Assembly: GCA_964426135.1 (NCBI GenBank)
Contig: CAYRPN010000004.1
Location: forward strand, 1-64,000
Source of the DNA: CAYRPN01 sp964426135
GTDB taxonomy: Bacteria; Planctomycetota; Phycisphaerae; Phycisphaerales; Phycisphaeraceae
Direction of reading: 5' to 3'
DNA: 64,000 nt
Below, in pieces: positions 1 through 8,175 of this stretch. Below the pieces are notes generated by a model that was given only the letters and a program-made list of their open reading frames with translations, was not told the origin of the DNA and did no database searches. The position numbers and the translations under genes were made by a program. Within the stretch, counting starts at the first letter, position 1. Every line of letters begins with the position of its first letter.

Positions 1-88
1 CCTTGGCGCTATCGCCAGGGGCGTTCTTGATGGCGAACTGCGGAAGTTGGGCTAAGTACAGCGTTTCATTGAAAAGAGTGCAATCTCC

Positions 89-182
89 AGGTGGCTGGGG
101 CTGAGGCTCGGCGAAGCCCCGGCGGAACAAGGTGCAGGGTCATCCGGGCCGGGGCTTACGCGGACTCCAGCCCCAGCCACCC
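89..182. repeat. Double-hairpin element, copy B
   Basis: There are two hairpins. The left has stem GGGGCT (97-102) with AGCCCC (115-120) and loop GAGGCTCGGCGA. The right has stem GGGGCT (151-156) with AGCCCC (169-174) and loop TACGCGGACTCC. The outer arms GGTGGCT and AGCCACC pair with each other around the whole unit. The rest of 1-378 shows no credible gene. Confidence 0.8.
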
Positions 183-378
183 AATTCTCCGATTCCCCAA
201 TTCGATGCCTCTATTGTGAAACGTTGGACTAAGGAAGGGACATTCATCTTCTTCTGACTGCGTGCACCGCGAAGAGATCTTCCGCTCTTCGAGCGGACGC
301 TAAACGACGGCGGGCGCCGGGGGGGGGCGTTCGTATTTGTTCAAGCAATTTTATTGTTCTTGATTGCGGCGTGACGCT

Positions 379-2073
379 TCACACGCGGGTGAGTTTGCGA
401 TACTTGATCCGGTGCGGCATCTCGGCGGCGGCTCCTAAGCGCTGCTTGCGGTCTTCTTCATAAGCCGACCAGTTGCCGGCGAAGAAGCGCACCTGGCTGT
501 CACCTTCGAAGGCGAGGATGTGCGTGGCGACACGGTCGAGGAACCAGCGGTCGTGGCTGATGATCACAGCACAGCCGGCAAAGTTTTCGATCGCCTCTTC
601 GAGCGCCCGGCTGGTGTTCACGTCCAGGTCATTCGTCGGTTCGTCCAGCAGCAGCACGTTGCACCCGCTCTTGAGCATGCGGGCCAGGTGGACGCGGTTG
701 CGTTCGCCGCCGGAGAGCACGCCGGCTTTCTTTTGTTGATCGTTGCCGGTGAATCCGAAGCGTGCGACATACGCCCGGCTGTTGACGCGCGCCTGCTGGG
801 CGCCGGGCGCGCCGAGCATGATGAACTCCTCGCCGCCGGAGATCACTTCCCACACGTTGCTGGCGGGGTCCATGTTGCGGACCTGCTCGATGTATCCGAG
901 CTTGACGGTTTCACCGACTCGGAGCTGGCCTGAGTCGGGCTTTTCGTCGCCGATGATCATGCGGAAAAGGGTGGTCTTGCCCGCGCCGTTGGGGCCGATG
1001 ATGCCGATGACGCCGCCGGGCGGCAGCTCGAAGTTGATCTTGTCCATCAGGACGTTGTCGCCGAACGCCTTGGTGAGGTTCTTGGCCTCGATGACGAGGT
1101 TGCCCAGTTGGGGTCCGGGCGGGATGTAGATCTCGATTTCGTTGACCTTGTCGTTGACGTTCTGGGCCACCATTTTTTCGTAGGCCGCGATGCGGGCCTT
1201 GTTCTTGGCCATGCGGCCCTGCGGGTTCTTGTTGACCCACTCCAGCTCGCGTTTGAGCATTTTCTGCCGCTGGCTCTCCACCTTCTCTTCGATGGCCAGC
1301 CGCTTCTGTTTCTGATCGAGCCAGGAGGAATAGTTGCCCTTCCACGGGATGCCCTGCCCGCGGTCGAGTTCGAGAATCCAGCCCGCCACGTTGTCGAGGA
1401 AATATCGGTCGTGCGTGACCGCGACGATCGTGCCTTCGTACTCGCGCAGGTGATGTTCCAGCCAGGCGACGCTCTCGGCATCGAGATGGTTGGTCGGCTC
1501 ATCGAGCAACAGGATGTCCGGCTTCTGCAGCATGAGCCGGCACAGCGCGACGCGGCGCTTCTCGCCGCCGGAGAGATTTTCGATCAGCGCATCGGCGGGC
1601 GGGCAGCGCAGGGCGTCCATCGCCATGTCGAGCTGCGAATCGATTTCCCAGGCTTTCATCGCGTCGAGTTTCTCCTGCAACTCGCCCTGCCTCGCGAGCA
1701 GGCGCTCCATCTCGTCGTCGTCCATGGGCTCGGCGAATTTTTCGTTGACGCGGTCGTATTCCTTCAAGAGGTCGTACACCGGCTGCACGCCCTGCTGGAC
1801 GACTTCCTTGACGGTGAGGCTTTCGTCGAGGCGCGGCTCCTGCTCGAGCATGCCGACGGTGTAGTTGTTCGCCTTGGTGATCTTGCCATCGTAGGCGGTG
1901 TCGATGCCGGCCATGATGCGCAGGAGCGTGGACTTGCCCGCGCCGTTGAGGCCCAGCACGCCGATCTTCGCGCCGTAGTAGTAGGAGAGATAGATGTCCT
2001 TGAGGATTGGCTTCTTGTCGATCGTCTTGGAGACGCCGACCATCGAGAAGATGACTTGCGTGGTTTCGGCCAT
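379..2073 (-). CDS. ettA: Energy-dependent translational throttle protein EttA (ABC-F ATPase)
   Basis: A soluble ABC-F protein of 564 residues, close to the usual 555 or so of EttA. It has two nucleotide-binding domains and no membrane segment. Domain 1 has Walker A GLNGAGKST (41-49), signature LSGGEKRR (167-174) and Walker B followed by DEPTNHLD. Domain 2 has Walker A GPNGAGKTT (360-368), signature LSGGERNR (453-460) and DEPTNDLD. The segment at about 95-140 is the family's arm insertion and 240-320 is the linker that reaches the ribosomal P-site tRNA. EttA is known to bind the 70S E site and gate early elongation according to the ATP/ADP ratio. The ATG start begins MAETTQ, right at the conserved N-terminus. 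The upstream leader is made of GTTTCTA/GTTTCTG heptamers, so no clear ribosome-binding site is seen. Identification is secure. Confidence 0.96.
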   Translation of the reverse strand: MAETTQVIFSMVGVSKTIDKKPILKDIYLSYYYGAKIGVLGLNGAGKSTLLRIMAGIDTAYDGKITKANNYTVGMLEQEPRLDESLTVKEVVQQGVQPVYDLLKEYDRVNEKFAEPMDDDEMERLLARQGELQEKLDAMKAWEIDSQLDMAMDALRCPPADALIENLSGGEKRRVALCRLMLQKPDILLLDEPTNHLDAESVAWLEHHLREYEGTIVAVTHDRYFLDNVAGWILELDRGQGIPWKGNYSSWLDQKQKRLAIEEKVESQRQKMLKRELEWVNKNPQGRMAKNKARIAAYEKMVAQNVNDKVNEIEIYIPPGPQLGNLVIEAKNLTKAFGDNVLMDKINFELPPGGVIGIIGPNGAGKTTLFRMIIGDEKPDSGQLRVGETVKLGYIEQVRNMDPASNVWEVISGGEEFIMLGAPGAQQARVNSRAYVARFGFTGNDQQKKAGVLSGGERNRVHLARMLKSGCNVLLLDEPTNDLDVNTSRALEEAIENFAGCAVIISHDRWFLDRVATHILAFEGDSQVRFFAGNWSAYEEDRKQRLGAAAEMPHRIKYRKLTRV

Positions 2074-2082
2074 GGGAGTGTG

Positions 2083-2147
2083 GAGTTTCTGGTTTCTAGT
2101 TTCTGGTTTCTAGTTTCTAGTTTCGGGTTTCTGGGTTTCGCCGGCGG
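2083..2147. repeat. Heptamer array GTTTCTG/GTTTCTA
   Basis: About nine consecutive 7-bp words of the form GTTTCTR lie directly upstream of ettA. Some words are imperfect. This is one of many short-word arrays in the window. Confidence 0.8.
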
Positions 2148-2238
2148 GCTGGAATGATAGCGGCGAATGCCCGATGTGTTTTCATTTTGCCGGCGGGGTT
2201 GCCCGCCGGGCGTGCCCGGAAGCCGTGGCAAGGCGTCC

Positions 2239-2698
2239 ACCTCGGGTAGGGTGGGTTGAGGCTCGGCGAAACCCACCATCTGCGGCGAATCGATGTCATG
2301 GACGCCCAGGGTCGCCCGTGGTGGGTTTCGCAGACTCAACCCACCCTACGCTGGAAAGCAGGGGGCGTTGAGGCTCGGCGAAACCCACCATCTGCGGTGA
2401 ATCGATGCCATGGATGTCCAGGGTCGCCCGTGGTGGGTTTCGCGGACTCAACCCACCCTACGCTGGAAAGCAGGGGGCGTTGAGGCTCGGCGAAACCCAC
2501 CATCTGCGGTGAATCGATGCCATGGATGTCCAGGGTCGCCCGTGGTGGGTTTCGCGGACTCAACCCACCCTACGCTGGAAAGCAGGGGGCGTTGAGGCTC
2601 GGCGAAACCCACCATCTGCGGTGAATCGATGCCATGGATGTCCAGGGTCGCCCGTGGTGGGTTTCGCGGACTCAACCCACCCTACGCTGGAAAGCAGG
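2239..2698. repeat. 112-bp tandem array of double-hairpin element A
   Basis: Four tandem units have a period of exactly 112 bp (the word CTGGAAAGCA recurs at 2351, 2463, 2575 and 2687). The first unit is the intact form: stem GGTGGGTT (2250-2257) with AACCCACC (2270-2277), loop GAGGCTCGGCGA, then stem GGTGGGTT (2320-2327) with AACCCACC (2338-2345), loop TCGCAGACTC. Units 2-4 are almost identical to each other. In these, the upstream left arm has become GGGGCGTT, which no longer pairs well. The whole interval 2074-3190 between ettA and the porin is repeats and terminators. The 75-residue reading frames here are repeat translations, not genes. Confidence 0.9.
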
Positions 2699-2871
2699 CA
2701 TTGCGACAAAATCTGGGCACACCTTGCCCGCTGCGGGTCGACCGATTCGAGCCAATCATCACACGACCGAACCCCATCCGCACCAAGTGAAACGGCGTTC
2801 CTTCGGCACATGGAGGTTGGCGAATCACGGCGGGCAAGCCCGCCGGCCAATCCGGATTATTCATGAGCTTG

Positions 2872-3016
2872 CACAGGAGCCGCGCACGAAGTAAGCGGTT
2901 CTTCAGATTCCACGCGCGTCATTTTCATACGGACGCCCCGCGCATCCTGTCCGGCCGCGAGAGAAGGTCGAGGTCGTCAAGAACGCTGCGAACTCCGCTT
3001 ACTTCGTGCGCGGCTC
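2872..3016. repeat. Inverted pair of the CCGCGCACGAAGTAAGCGG palindrome family
   Basis: The left arm GGAGCCGCGCACGAAGTAAG begins near 2873. Its complement CTTACTTCGTGCGCGGCTC lies at about 2996-3014. Close relatives of this 20-bp word occur inside coding sequence at about 7740-7763, 7838-8010 and 8497-8520. Confidence 0.75.
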
Positions 3017-3059
3017 TTTCTGAAACCTCGAATAATCCGGGCTAAACGGGAAAGCAAAA

Positions 3060-3121
3060 CCGGCTGACCACGGGAGTGGCCAGCCGGTGAAGGCTGCCCG
3101 CGGCGGTTAAGCCGCGGGCAG
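3060..3121 (-). terminator. Double-hairpin terminator of the porin gene
   Basis: Read on the minus strand after the porin stop, there is a first hairpin with GC-rich arms CTGCCCGCGG/CCGCGGGCAG (3094-3121). A second hairpin with arms CCGGCTG/CAGCCGG (3060-3087) follows, then TTTTG. This fits an intrinsic terminator with a short U tract. Confidence 0.7.
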
Positions 3122-3190
3122 GGTTATTCAGATGTTCGAACATTCAACCTTGGTTCAGATCAGACCCGTACGGATCGGCCTTGCGGCAGA

Positions 3191-4651
3191 TCAATACAAG
3201 AGTTGGAACTGGACGCGGACGATGACGCTGTCTTCGCCCTGGGCGTCGCCGGTGGACAGGCCCTGGAGGTTGTTGCTGTTGGCCGAGGGACCGCCGAAGT
3301 TGTTGGACGCGAGGTCCACCAGGTTTTCGGGGCCGTCGACGATCCACATGACGTCGAGGGTGAGCTTGGCGTCGTGGCTCTTGGCGAAGTAGTAGTTGGC
3401 GCCGAAGGTGACGGTGAGGACGGTGCTGTCGATGCCAGCGCCCGCGTTGTCGTCGCCATCGGTCCAGTCAGCCCGGACGAAGGGCTCGATCTGGTCGTTG
3501 ATGTTGTAGCTGACCTGCGCGACGATGCCGAACATGTCGCGGCTCTCGTTCGCACCGCCGACGCCGGTGGCGTCCGCATCGACGTGGCCGCCGATGACCG
3601 CGGCGTAAACGCCCAGGCCGTTCATCTCGAGCGAGCCGTCAATGGTCCAGCTCAGGTAGTCACCGTGGCTGGGGATGGTGCCGGCAGCGCCCTGGTTGCC
3701 GTCGCCCAGTTCGTAGTGGATGGCCGCACCCGCGAAGATGCCGGTGGGCTGACCGCTCCAGGCGGAGAGGTCGTCGGCCTGGCTCCAGTCGCCGGAGAAC
3801 TTGAAGTCCGCGCGAGCGGTGACCGCGAACTCGGACACGTCAGCGCCGACCGCCGAGAAGCCGGTGGCCGAGCCAGCGCCCGCGCCGTTGTTGGCGCCGT
3901 CGCTGATGGCTGCACGCAGCAGCAGCATGTCCGACTTGTAGCTGATCTGAATCTGCTCGGAGCGGCCGAGGGTGAAGAACTCGTTGGTGAGCGAGCGCTC
4001 AACCGCGGTCTGGCGGCTGTAGCTGGTCAGCTCTTCGCGGAGGAAGGCAAGCTTGAACTTACCGGCATCGACGCGGATCTGATCGCTCAGAGCCGTGCCG
4101 ATCTTGACGTCTTCCACTTCCACGTCGCCGCTGGTGGTGTCCGGCTCGGAACCCAGCGCCAGGCCGACTTCGTAGTCCCACTTGCGACCGGCGGTGATGT
4201 GGCCGGCCAGGTTGACCTTGGTGCGGGCGACGTCGAAGCCACCGTCATCCGAGTCGTTGCCGCCGGCGGTGCCGGTGGTGACGACCGCGGGGGTGTTCTC
4301 GAAGTTGTGGACATAGCGGACCTGGATGCCGCCGCTGATGCGCAGTTGGAAGCTGCCGTCAGCCGAACCGAGGTAGAAGTTCTTGCCGTTGTGGCCTGCG
4401 ACAGCGCCGTCAGCCATGAGGCTGGCGCGGGTGTCGGCGTCCGAGAGGACCTCGCGGATGAGGGCCTTGACTTCTTCAGCGCGCCGCTGGTCGAGCCAGG
4501 TGGCGGACTGCTTGCCTTCGAGCTCAGCGACACGGTTCTGCGTGGCGCGGAGCTCGGCGCGGATGTTTTCGAGTTCGCCAGCGCTGGCAGCGCTACCGAG
4601 ACCCATCAACAGGCTTCCGCCCAGAGCGAGAGCAAACTTGCGATGATTCAT
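3191..4651 (-). CDS. Outer-membrane porin (OprP/OprO-like) with N-terminal coiled coil
   Basis: A 486-residue secreted beta-barrel protein. Residues 1-24 form a signal peptide ending ASA. Residues 26-80 are a charged, heptad-like coiled coil (ELENIRAELRATQNRVAELEG and on). The rest alternates polar and hydrophobic residues in long strands and ends in FQLLY, whose aromatic last residue is typical of barrels inserted by BamA. This layout matches phosphate-selective porin-like proteins that are abundant in planctomycetes. The substrate cannot be read from sequence. The ATG start is preceded by GGAG at good spacing. The leader region holds three strong hairpins (4703-4774), and two terminator hairpins lie downstream, so the gene appears to be a monocistronic, probably strongly expressed unit. 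Confidence 0.85.
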   Translation of the reverse strand: MNHRKFALALGGSLLMGLGSAASAGELENIRAELRATQNRVAELEGKQSATWLDQRRAEEVKALIREVLSDADTRASLMADGAVAGHNGKNFYLGSADGSFQLRISGGIQVRYVHNFENTPAVVTTGTAGGNDSDDGGFDVARTKVNLAGHITAGRKWDYEVGLALGSEPDTTSGDVEVEDVKIGTALSDQIRVDAGKFKLAFLREELTSYSRQTAVERSLTNEFFTLGRSEQIQISYKSDMLLLRAAISDGANNGAGAGSATGFSAVGADVSEFAVTARADFKFSGDWSQADDLSAWSGQPTGIFAGAAIHYELGDGNQGAAGTIPSHGDYLSWTIDGSLEMNGLGVYAAVIGGHVDADATGVGGANESRDMFGIVAQVSYNINDQIEPFVRADWTDGDDNAGAGIDSTVLTVTFGANYYFAKSHDAKLTLDVMWIVDGPENLVDLASNNFGGPSANSNNLQGLSTGDAQGEDSVIVRVQFQLLY

Positions 4652-4702
4652 GGACCATCTCCAATAAAACGGGAACCACTAAGCGGTGGGCGTCACCCGT
4701 GC

Positions 4703-4774
4703 GCCTTCCAACGTGGAAGGCCGGTCCCACACGGCCCGACTGAGGTCGGGACTTGCGGCGTCAACACAACGCCG
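4703..4774 (-). promoter_or_regulatory. Row of three hairpins in the porin 5' leader
   Basis: Three consecutive hairpins lie 50-125 bases upstream of the porin start: GCCTTCCA/TGGAAGGC with a 3-base loop (4703-4721), CCCGAC/GTCGGG with a 4-base loop (4735-4750) and CGGCGT/ACGCCG with a 7-base loop (4756-4774). A weaker CCAC/GTGG stem sits at 4676-4689. They may stabilise the mRNA or regulate translation. The remainder of 4652-5215 shows no gene, and no promoter can be placed confidently. Confidence 0.5.
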
Positions 4775-5215
4775 ACGGTTTCGAACGATTGTCAAACGAG
4801 GATCCCCTGATGCCTGTCCGGGTCGATGATCGACCTGACGACGCGGATGCCTCAACTTTTTTGTGTCTGTCCGATAGCCCAAAAAACCTGGAACCCTGGC
4901 AGCCGACTTGGTGGAACCCAACCCTGATGGAATCAGACCCGTTCCGACATTGCCCATATTCTGGCGTAAAGTTGGGCAACATGTCAAGCGGCCCATCTCG
5001 AAGCTCAGTTGTCAATGGCGGGCATTGTGTGGTTTGTGTGAGTTTTGTCAAACCCGACACCCACCCCAATTTGCCAACCCGACTCGGCACTGACTGCTTC
5101 TATCGCCACGAGCCCGGTTGAAACCGCAGTTTTTTCTGCCTCTTTTATCGGACGCCTGCCCGCTGGCACCGCACGGGTTTCAAATCATGCGCGAAATCTG
5201 CCTAGTTTTCAAGCG

Positions 5216-7815
5216 TTAATCCCGTCCCGACGAATCGCGGCGCGACCCACGCAAGCCGTCGGCCAACAGGCAGGCACGCACCGCCACGAGCCCGACTGGA
5301 ATGGCGCGAAGCCCGCAGAGCCAGGGTTCACCCAGGCGGAAGGCGGAGATGAACTCCACCGCGCTGCCGCCGCCCCATGCTCCGCGCAATCCCTGGCCCG
5401 CCAACCACCACGCCGCCCCCACGATGAAGCCGGCAACCGCAGCGTCCAGCCAGGGCCGGTAACGGCGTGTTGCCAGATCGCGTACGAAACTCCCGCCGGT
5501 CACCGCCAGCGCCAGCGCATCGAGAAGGAGCAGCGCTGCGACCCAGAAATGCCAGCCGGCCGCCCCCGCCAGCAGCGACCACACCAGCCAACCGAGACCC
5601 GTTGAGACGAGCGCCACGGCAACCGCCCCCTTCCACGCACCGGCTGCGTCTGCAGGACGGTCCTGTGCGCTGCCTGTCGCGACCCGCAGCAGGCAAGCAG
5701 CGATCACACCCGGCAGCAGCAGCATGGCCGCCCAGGTCATCACGCCGACCGTAGGCCAATCGGGCTGCGACCACGCCTGTTCCAGCGCCCAGACCGCCAA
5801 GGTGACACTTGCCGCTGCCGGAACCCATTGGGTTGCGCGGGCTGAGTCACCTTGCTTCGACCCGCTGCCGACGCGCGCCAGCCAGCTCGTCACGCAGAGC
5901 ATCGCCTGCACCAGCACCGCCAGCGCGATCGCATGATCCAAGGCCCGCGACCAAAGCCAGTGAAGACCAATCCCATAGCCCCAATCGGCCTGATGCCCTG
6001 CTTCGAGCATCGCCATCACTACCGCACCGGGAAGACAGATGAGGCACGCCACGGCAACCGCCAATGGTGAAATCACCAGGGCGGTCCGCTTGCGACCCTC
6101 GTCCCCCTGCCTGCGAATCCCTGATCCCAAGTCCCGAATCCCGCTGCCCGAATCCTCATTCCTGAAACCCGTGGATCGCCCCACCATGCGGAGCAGCATC
6201 AGCCAGCAAACGACCATCGCATTGCCCGCCAGCACTCGACGAATGATGTCGCTCAGATTCACTGCTTCCGCCGCGCCAGCCGCCCACGCACCCAGCGCCA
6301 GCCCTCGCCAGGCCATGTCCAGGTGCGCGATCAACGCGATCAGTGCCAACGCGGACAACGTGGCGACGAGCGGCCGAACTGCAGGCGCTGGCTCCGACCC
6401 CCTCTCCCCCCGGGAGAGGGCTGGGGTGAGGGCCGGCAAAGCCTGTNNNNNNNNNNNNNNNNNNNNNNNNNNNNNNNNNNNNNNNNNNNNNNNNNNNNNN
6501 NNNNNNNNNNNNNNNNNNNNNNNNNNNNNNNNNNNNNNNNNNNNNNCTCCGACCCCCTCTCCCCCCGGGAGAGGGCTGGGGTGAGGGCCGGCAAAGCCTG
6601 TGCGTCAGTCGCCAACTCCGACCCCCTCTCCCCCCGGGAGAGGGCTGGGGTGAGGGCCGGCAAAGCCAGTGCGTCAGTCGCCAACTCCGACCCCCTCTCC
6701 CCCCGGGAGAGGGCTGGGGTGAGGGCCGGCAAAGCCTGTGCGTCAGTCGCCAACTCCGACCCCCTCTCCCCCCGGGAGAGGGCTGGGGTGAGGGCCGGCA
6801 AAGCCAGTGCGTCGGCACCACCTGTCGTCAGCGTATCGCCTGGAATCAAGGCTGCCGTCGCAGCCAACGAGGAAGTAACCGCCACCTCCGCGCTCGCAGC
6901 GGGCAGCGTCCCTGACGTCTGCAAGACCTGAATCGGCGCAACGGTTCGCCTCACACGCAACTGTTTCAAACCCAGCGCGATGCGAGCCACCAGGTCCGCA
7001 GGCGTCGCTTGCAGTGACTGCGGTTCTGCGAGATGCGAGGAAGCCGCAGCACAAGACGAAACGGGTGCGGGGGCTGCGAGGTCGCTCGCCCTGGCGTCAC
7101 GGAGTGCCGCCGCTACATCGCTCGAATCACCGGCATCTTCCGCGTGAACTGCATCGCGCGTCCTGCTCCAACGGCTGGCGGTTTCGTCGTCCACATCGGC
7201 GTCACTGGGCAGCGGCACGAGGCCGACACCGGTGGCGAGTGAATCGAGTTCAGCAGCGAAATGAACGTCGGCCACTTCGCCGGTCATGACGACGACGATG
7301 TCCGCCGCCGGGTTGACGGCGATCGGCTCCGCAACCGAAACGGTCGCCGACACGTTGGGAGACTCGGCGATGGGTGAGGCGGCAGGTTCGTGGATGTGAT
7401 CGGAGGCGGGTTCGTGGAGGTGATCGGCGACAGGTTCGGTGGCGGCCGTGTTGCCCGGCGCGGCGGCTGGTGTGCTGACCGGCGCGGCGACTGGCGTGTT
7501 GCACGTCGCGGCGGCTGGTGTGGAGACTGGCGTGCTGACCGGGGCGGCCACGCTCGGGTCGGCAGGCGTGGGGAGTTCGTCGACATCGCGGCGGGCAAGC
7601 CCGCCGGCTAAATGGTGGACCGGGGCGATCGTGGCCGAATCAATCGCCACAGGATCAATCGCGACCGGGTCGGTGTCGATATCGGTGCGGATGTGCAGTG
7701 ACGAGGTCACGACGCCATCGCCCACGGGCGGCCGCAAAGGAGCCGCGCACGAAGTAAGCGGAGGCGCGGCAGCGTCTTCAACTAGTGGGGTTTGCGCTGA
7801 ATCCTGATCATGCAA
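5216..7815 (-). CDS. Multi-pass membrane protein with repeat-built N-terminal region (spans assembly gap)
   Basis: The C-terminal part (5216-6446) has about eight hydrophobic segments and no family I recognise. The N-terminal part (6547-7815) is disordered, rich in Ala, Pro, Thr and Val. The two parts lie in different nominal frames, but only because the 100-base N run is a placeholder. On both sides the 69-bp repeat is read in the same frame, giving the peptide LTPALSRGERG, so one gene crosses the gap. The only canonical start in this frame is TTG at 7815. The frame is open further upstream to the scpA stop at 8176, through a 13-residue repeat (7838-8021). In-frame palindromes occur at about 7588-7612 and 7738-7762. 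A short-word insert (about 6095-6172) separates two membrane segments. The gene directly follows scpA. Function unknown; start uncertain. Confidence 0.55.
6392..6822. repeat. 69-bp tandem repeat interrupted by the assembly gap
   Basis: One partial copy is at 6392-6446 and copies begin at 6547, 6616, 6685 and 6754. Each contains the palindrome CCCTCTCCCCCCGGGAGAGGG (split here as CCCTCTCC and GGAGAGGG arms) and encodes 23 residues on the minus strand. A related single palindrome lies between genes at about 58805-58850. Confidence 0.9.
6447..6546. other. Assembly gap (100 N)
   Basis: Exactly 100 unknown bases, a conventional scaffold-gap placeholder, lie inside the 69-bp array. The true length and copy number are unknown. 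Confidence 0.97.
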
Positions 7816-7837
7816 CGCGGCTGGAGTCGCAAGACCG

Positions 7838-8021
7838 CTTACTGCGTGCGCGGCTCCTACCAGGCCGGCGGAATCGCTTACTGCGTGCGCGGCTCCAGCC
7901 AGGCCGGCGGAATCGCTTACTGCGTGCGCGGCTCCAGCCAGGCCGGCGGAACCGCTTACTGCGTGCGCGGCTCCAGCCAGGCCGGCGGAATCGCTGGCTT
8001 CGTGCGCGGCGGCTTCGAAAT
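7838..8021. repeat. 39-bp tandem repeat built from the GCGCGGCTCC palindrome arm
   Basis: The word CTTACTGCGTGCGCGG recurs at 7838, 7877, 7916 and 7955, with a diverged fifth copy at 7994, for a period of 39 bp. Read on the minus strand in the frame of the downstream membrane-protein gene, it gives a 13-residue Ala/Ser/Val/His repeat without stops. Confidence 0.85.
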
Positions 8022-8175
8022 CGGCGGCTGATACGGAGACGCCGTCGCCACTGGATAGACAGACTTCCTCCGGGCACGCTGGGGAAGCGATGGGTGATTC
8101 GGGCGTCGTGACTGGGGCGTCGGCATCCTGCCGGTGTGGGTCGGACGAAATCCATTCGTCACCCGGAGCACCCCG

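Noticed and set aside
1108..2157. Long plus-strand frame opposite ettA, and similar long antisense frames opposite the porin, GH15, alr and cyanophycinase genes
   Set aside because: Codon composition and lack of motifs mark them as shadows of the recognised genes.
2256..2866. Overlapping 61-114 codon frames on both strands
   Set aside because: They are translations of the 112-bp tandem repeat and have the same repeated peptide; nothing suggests expression.
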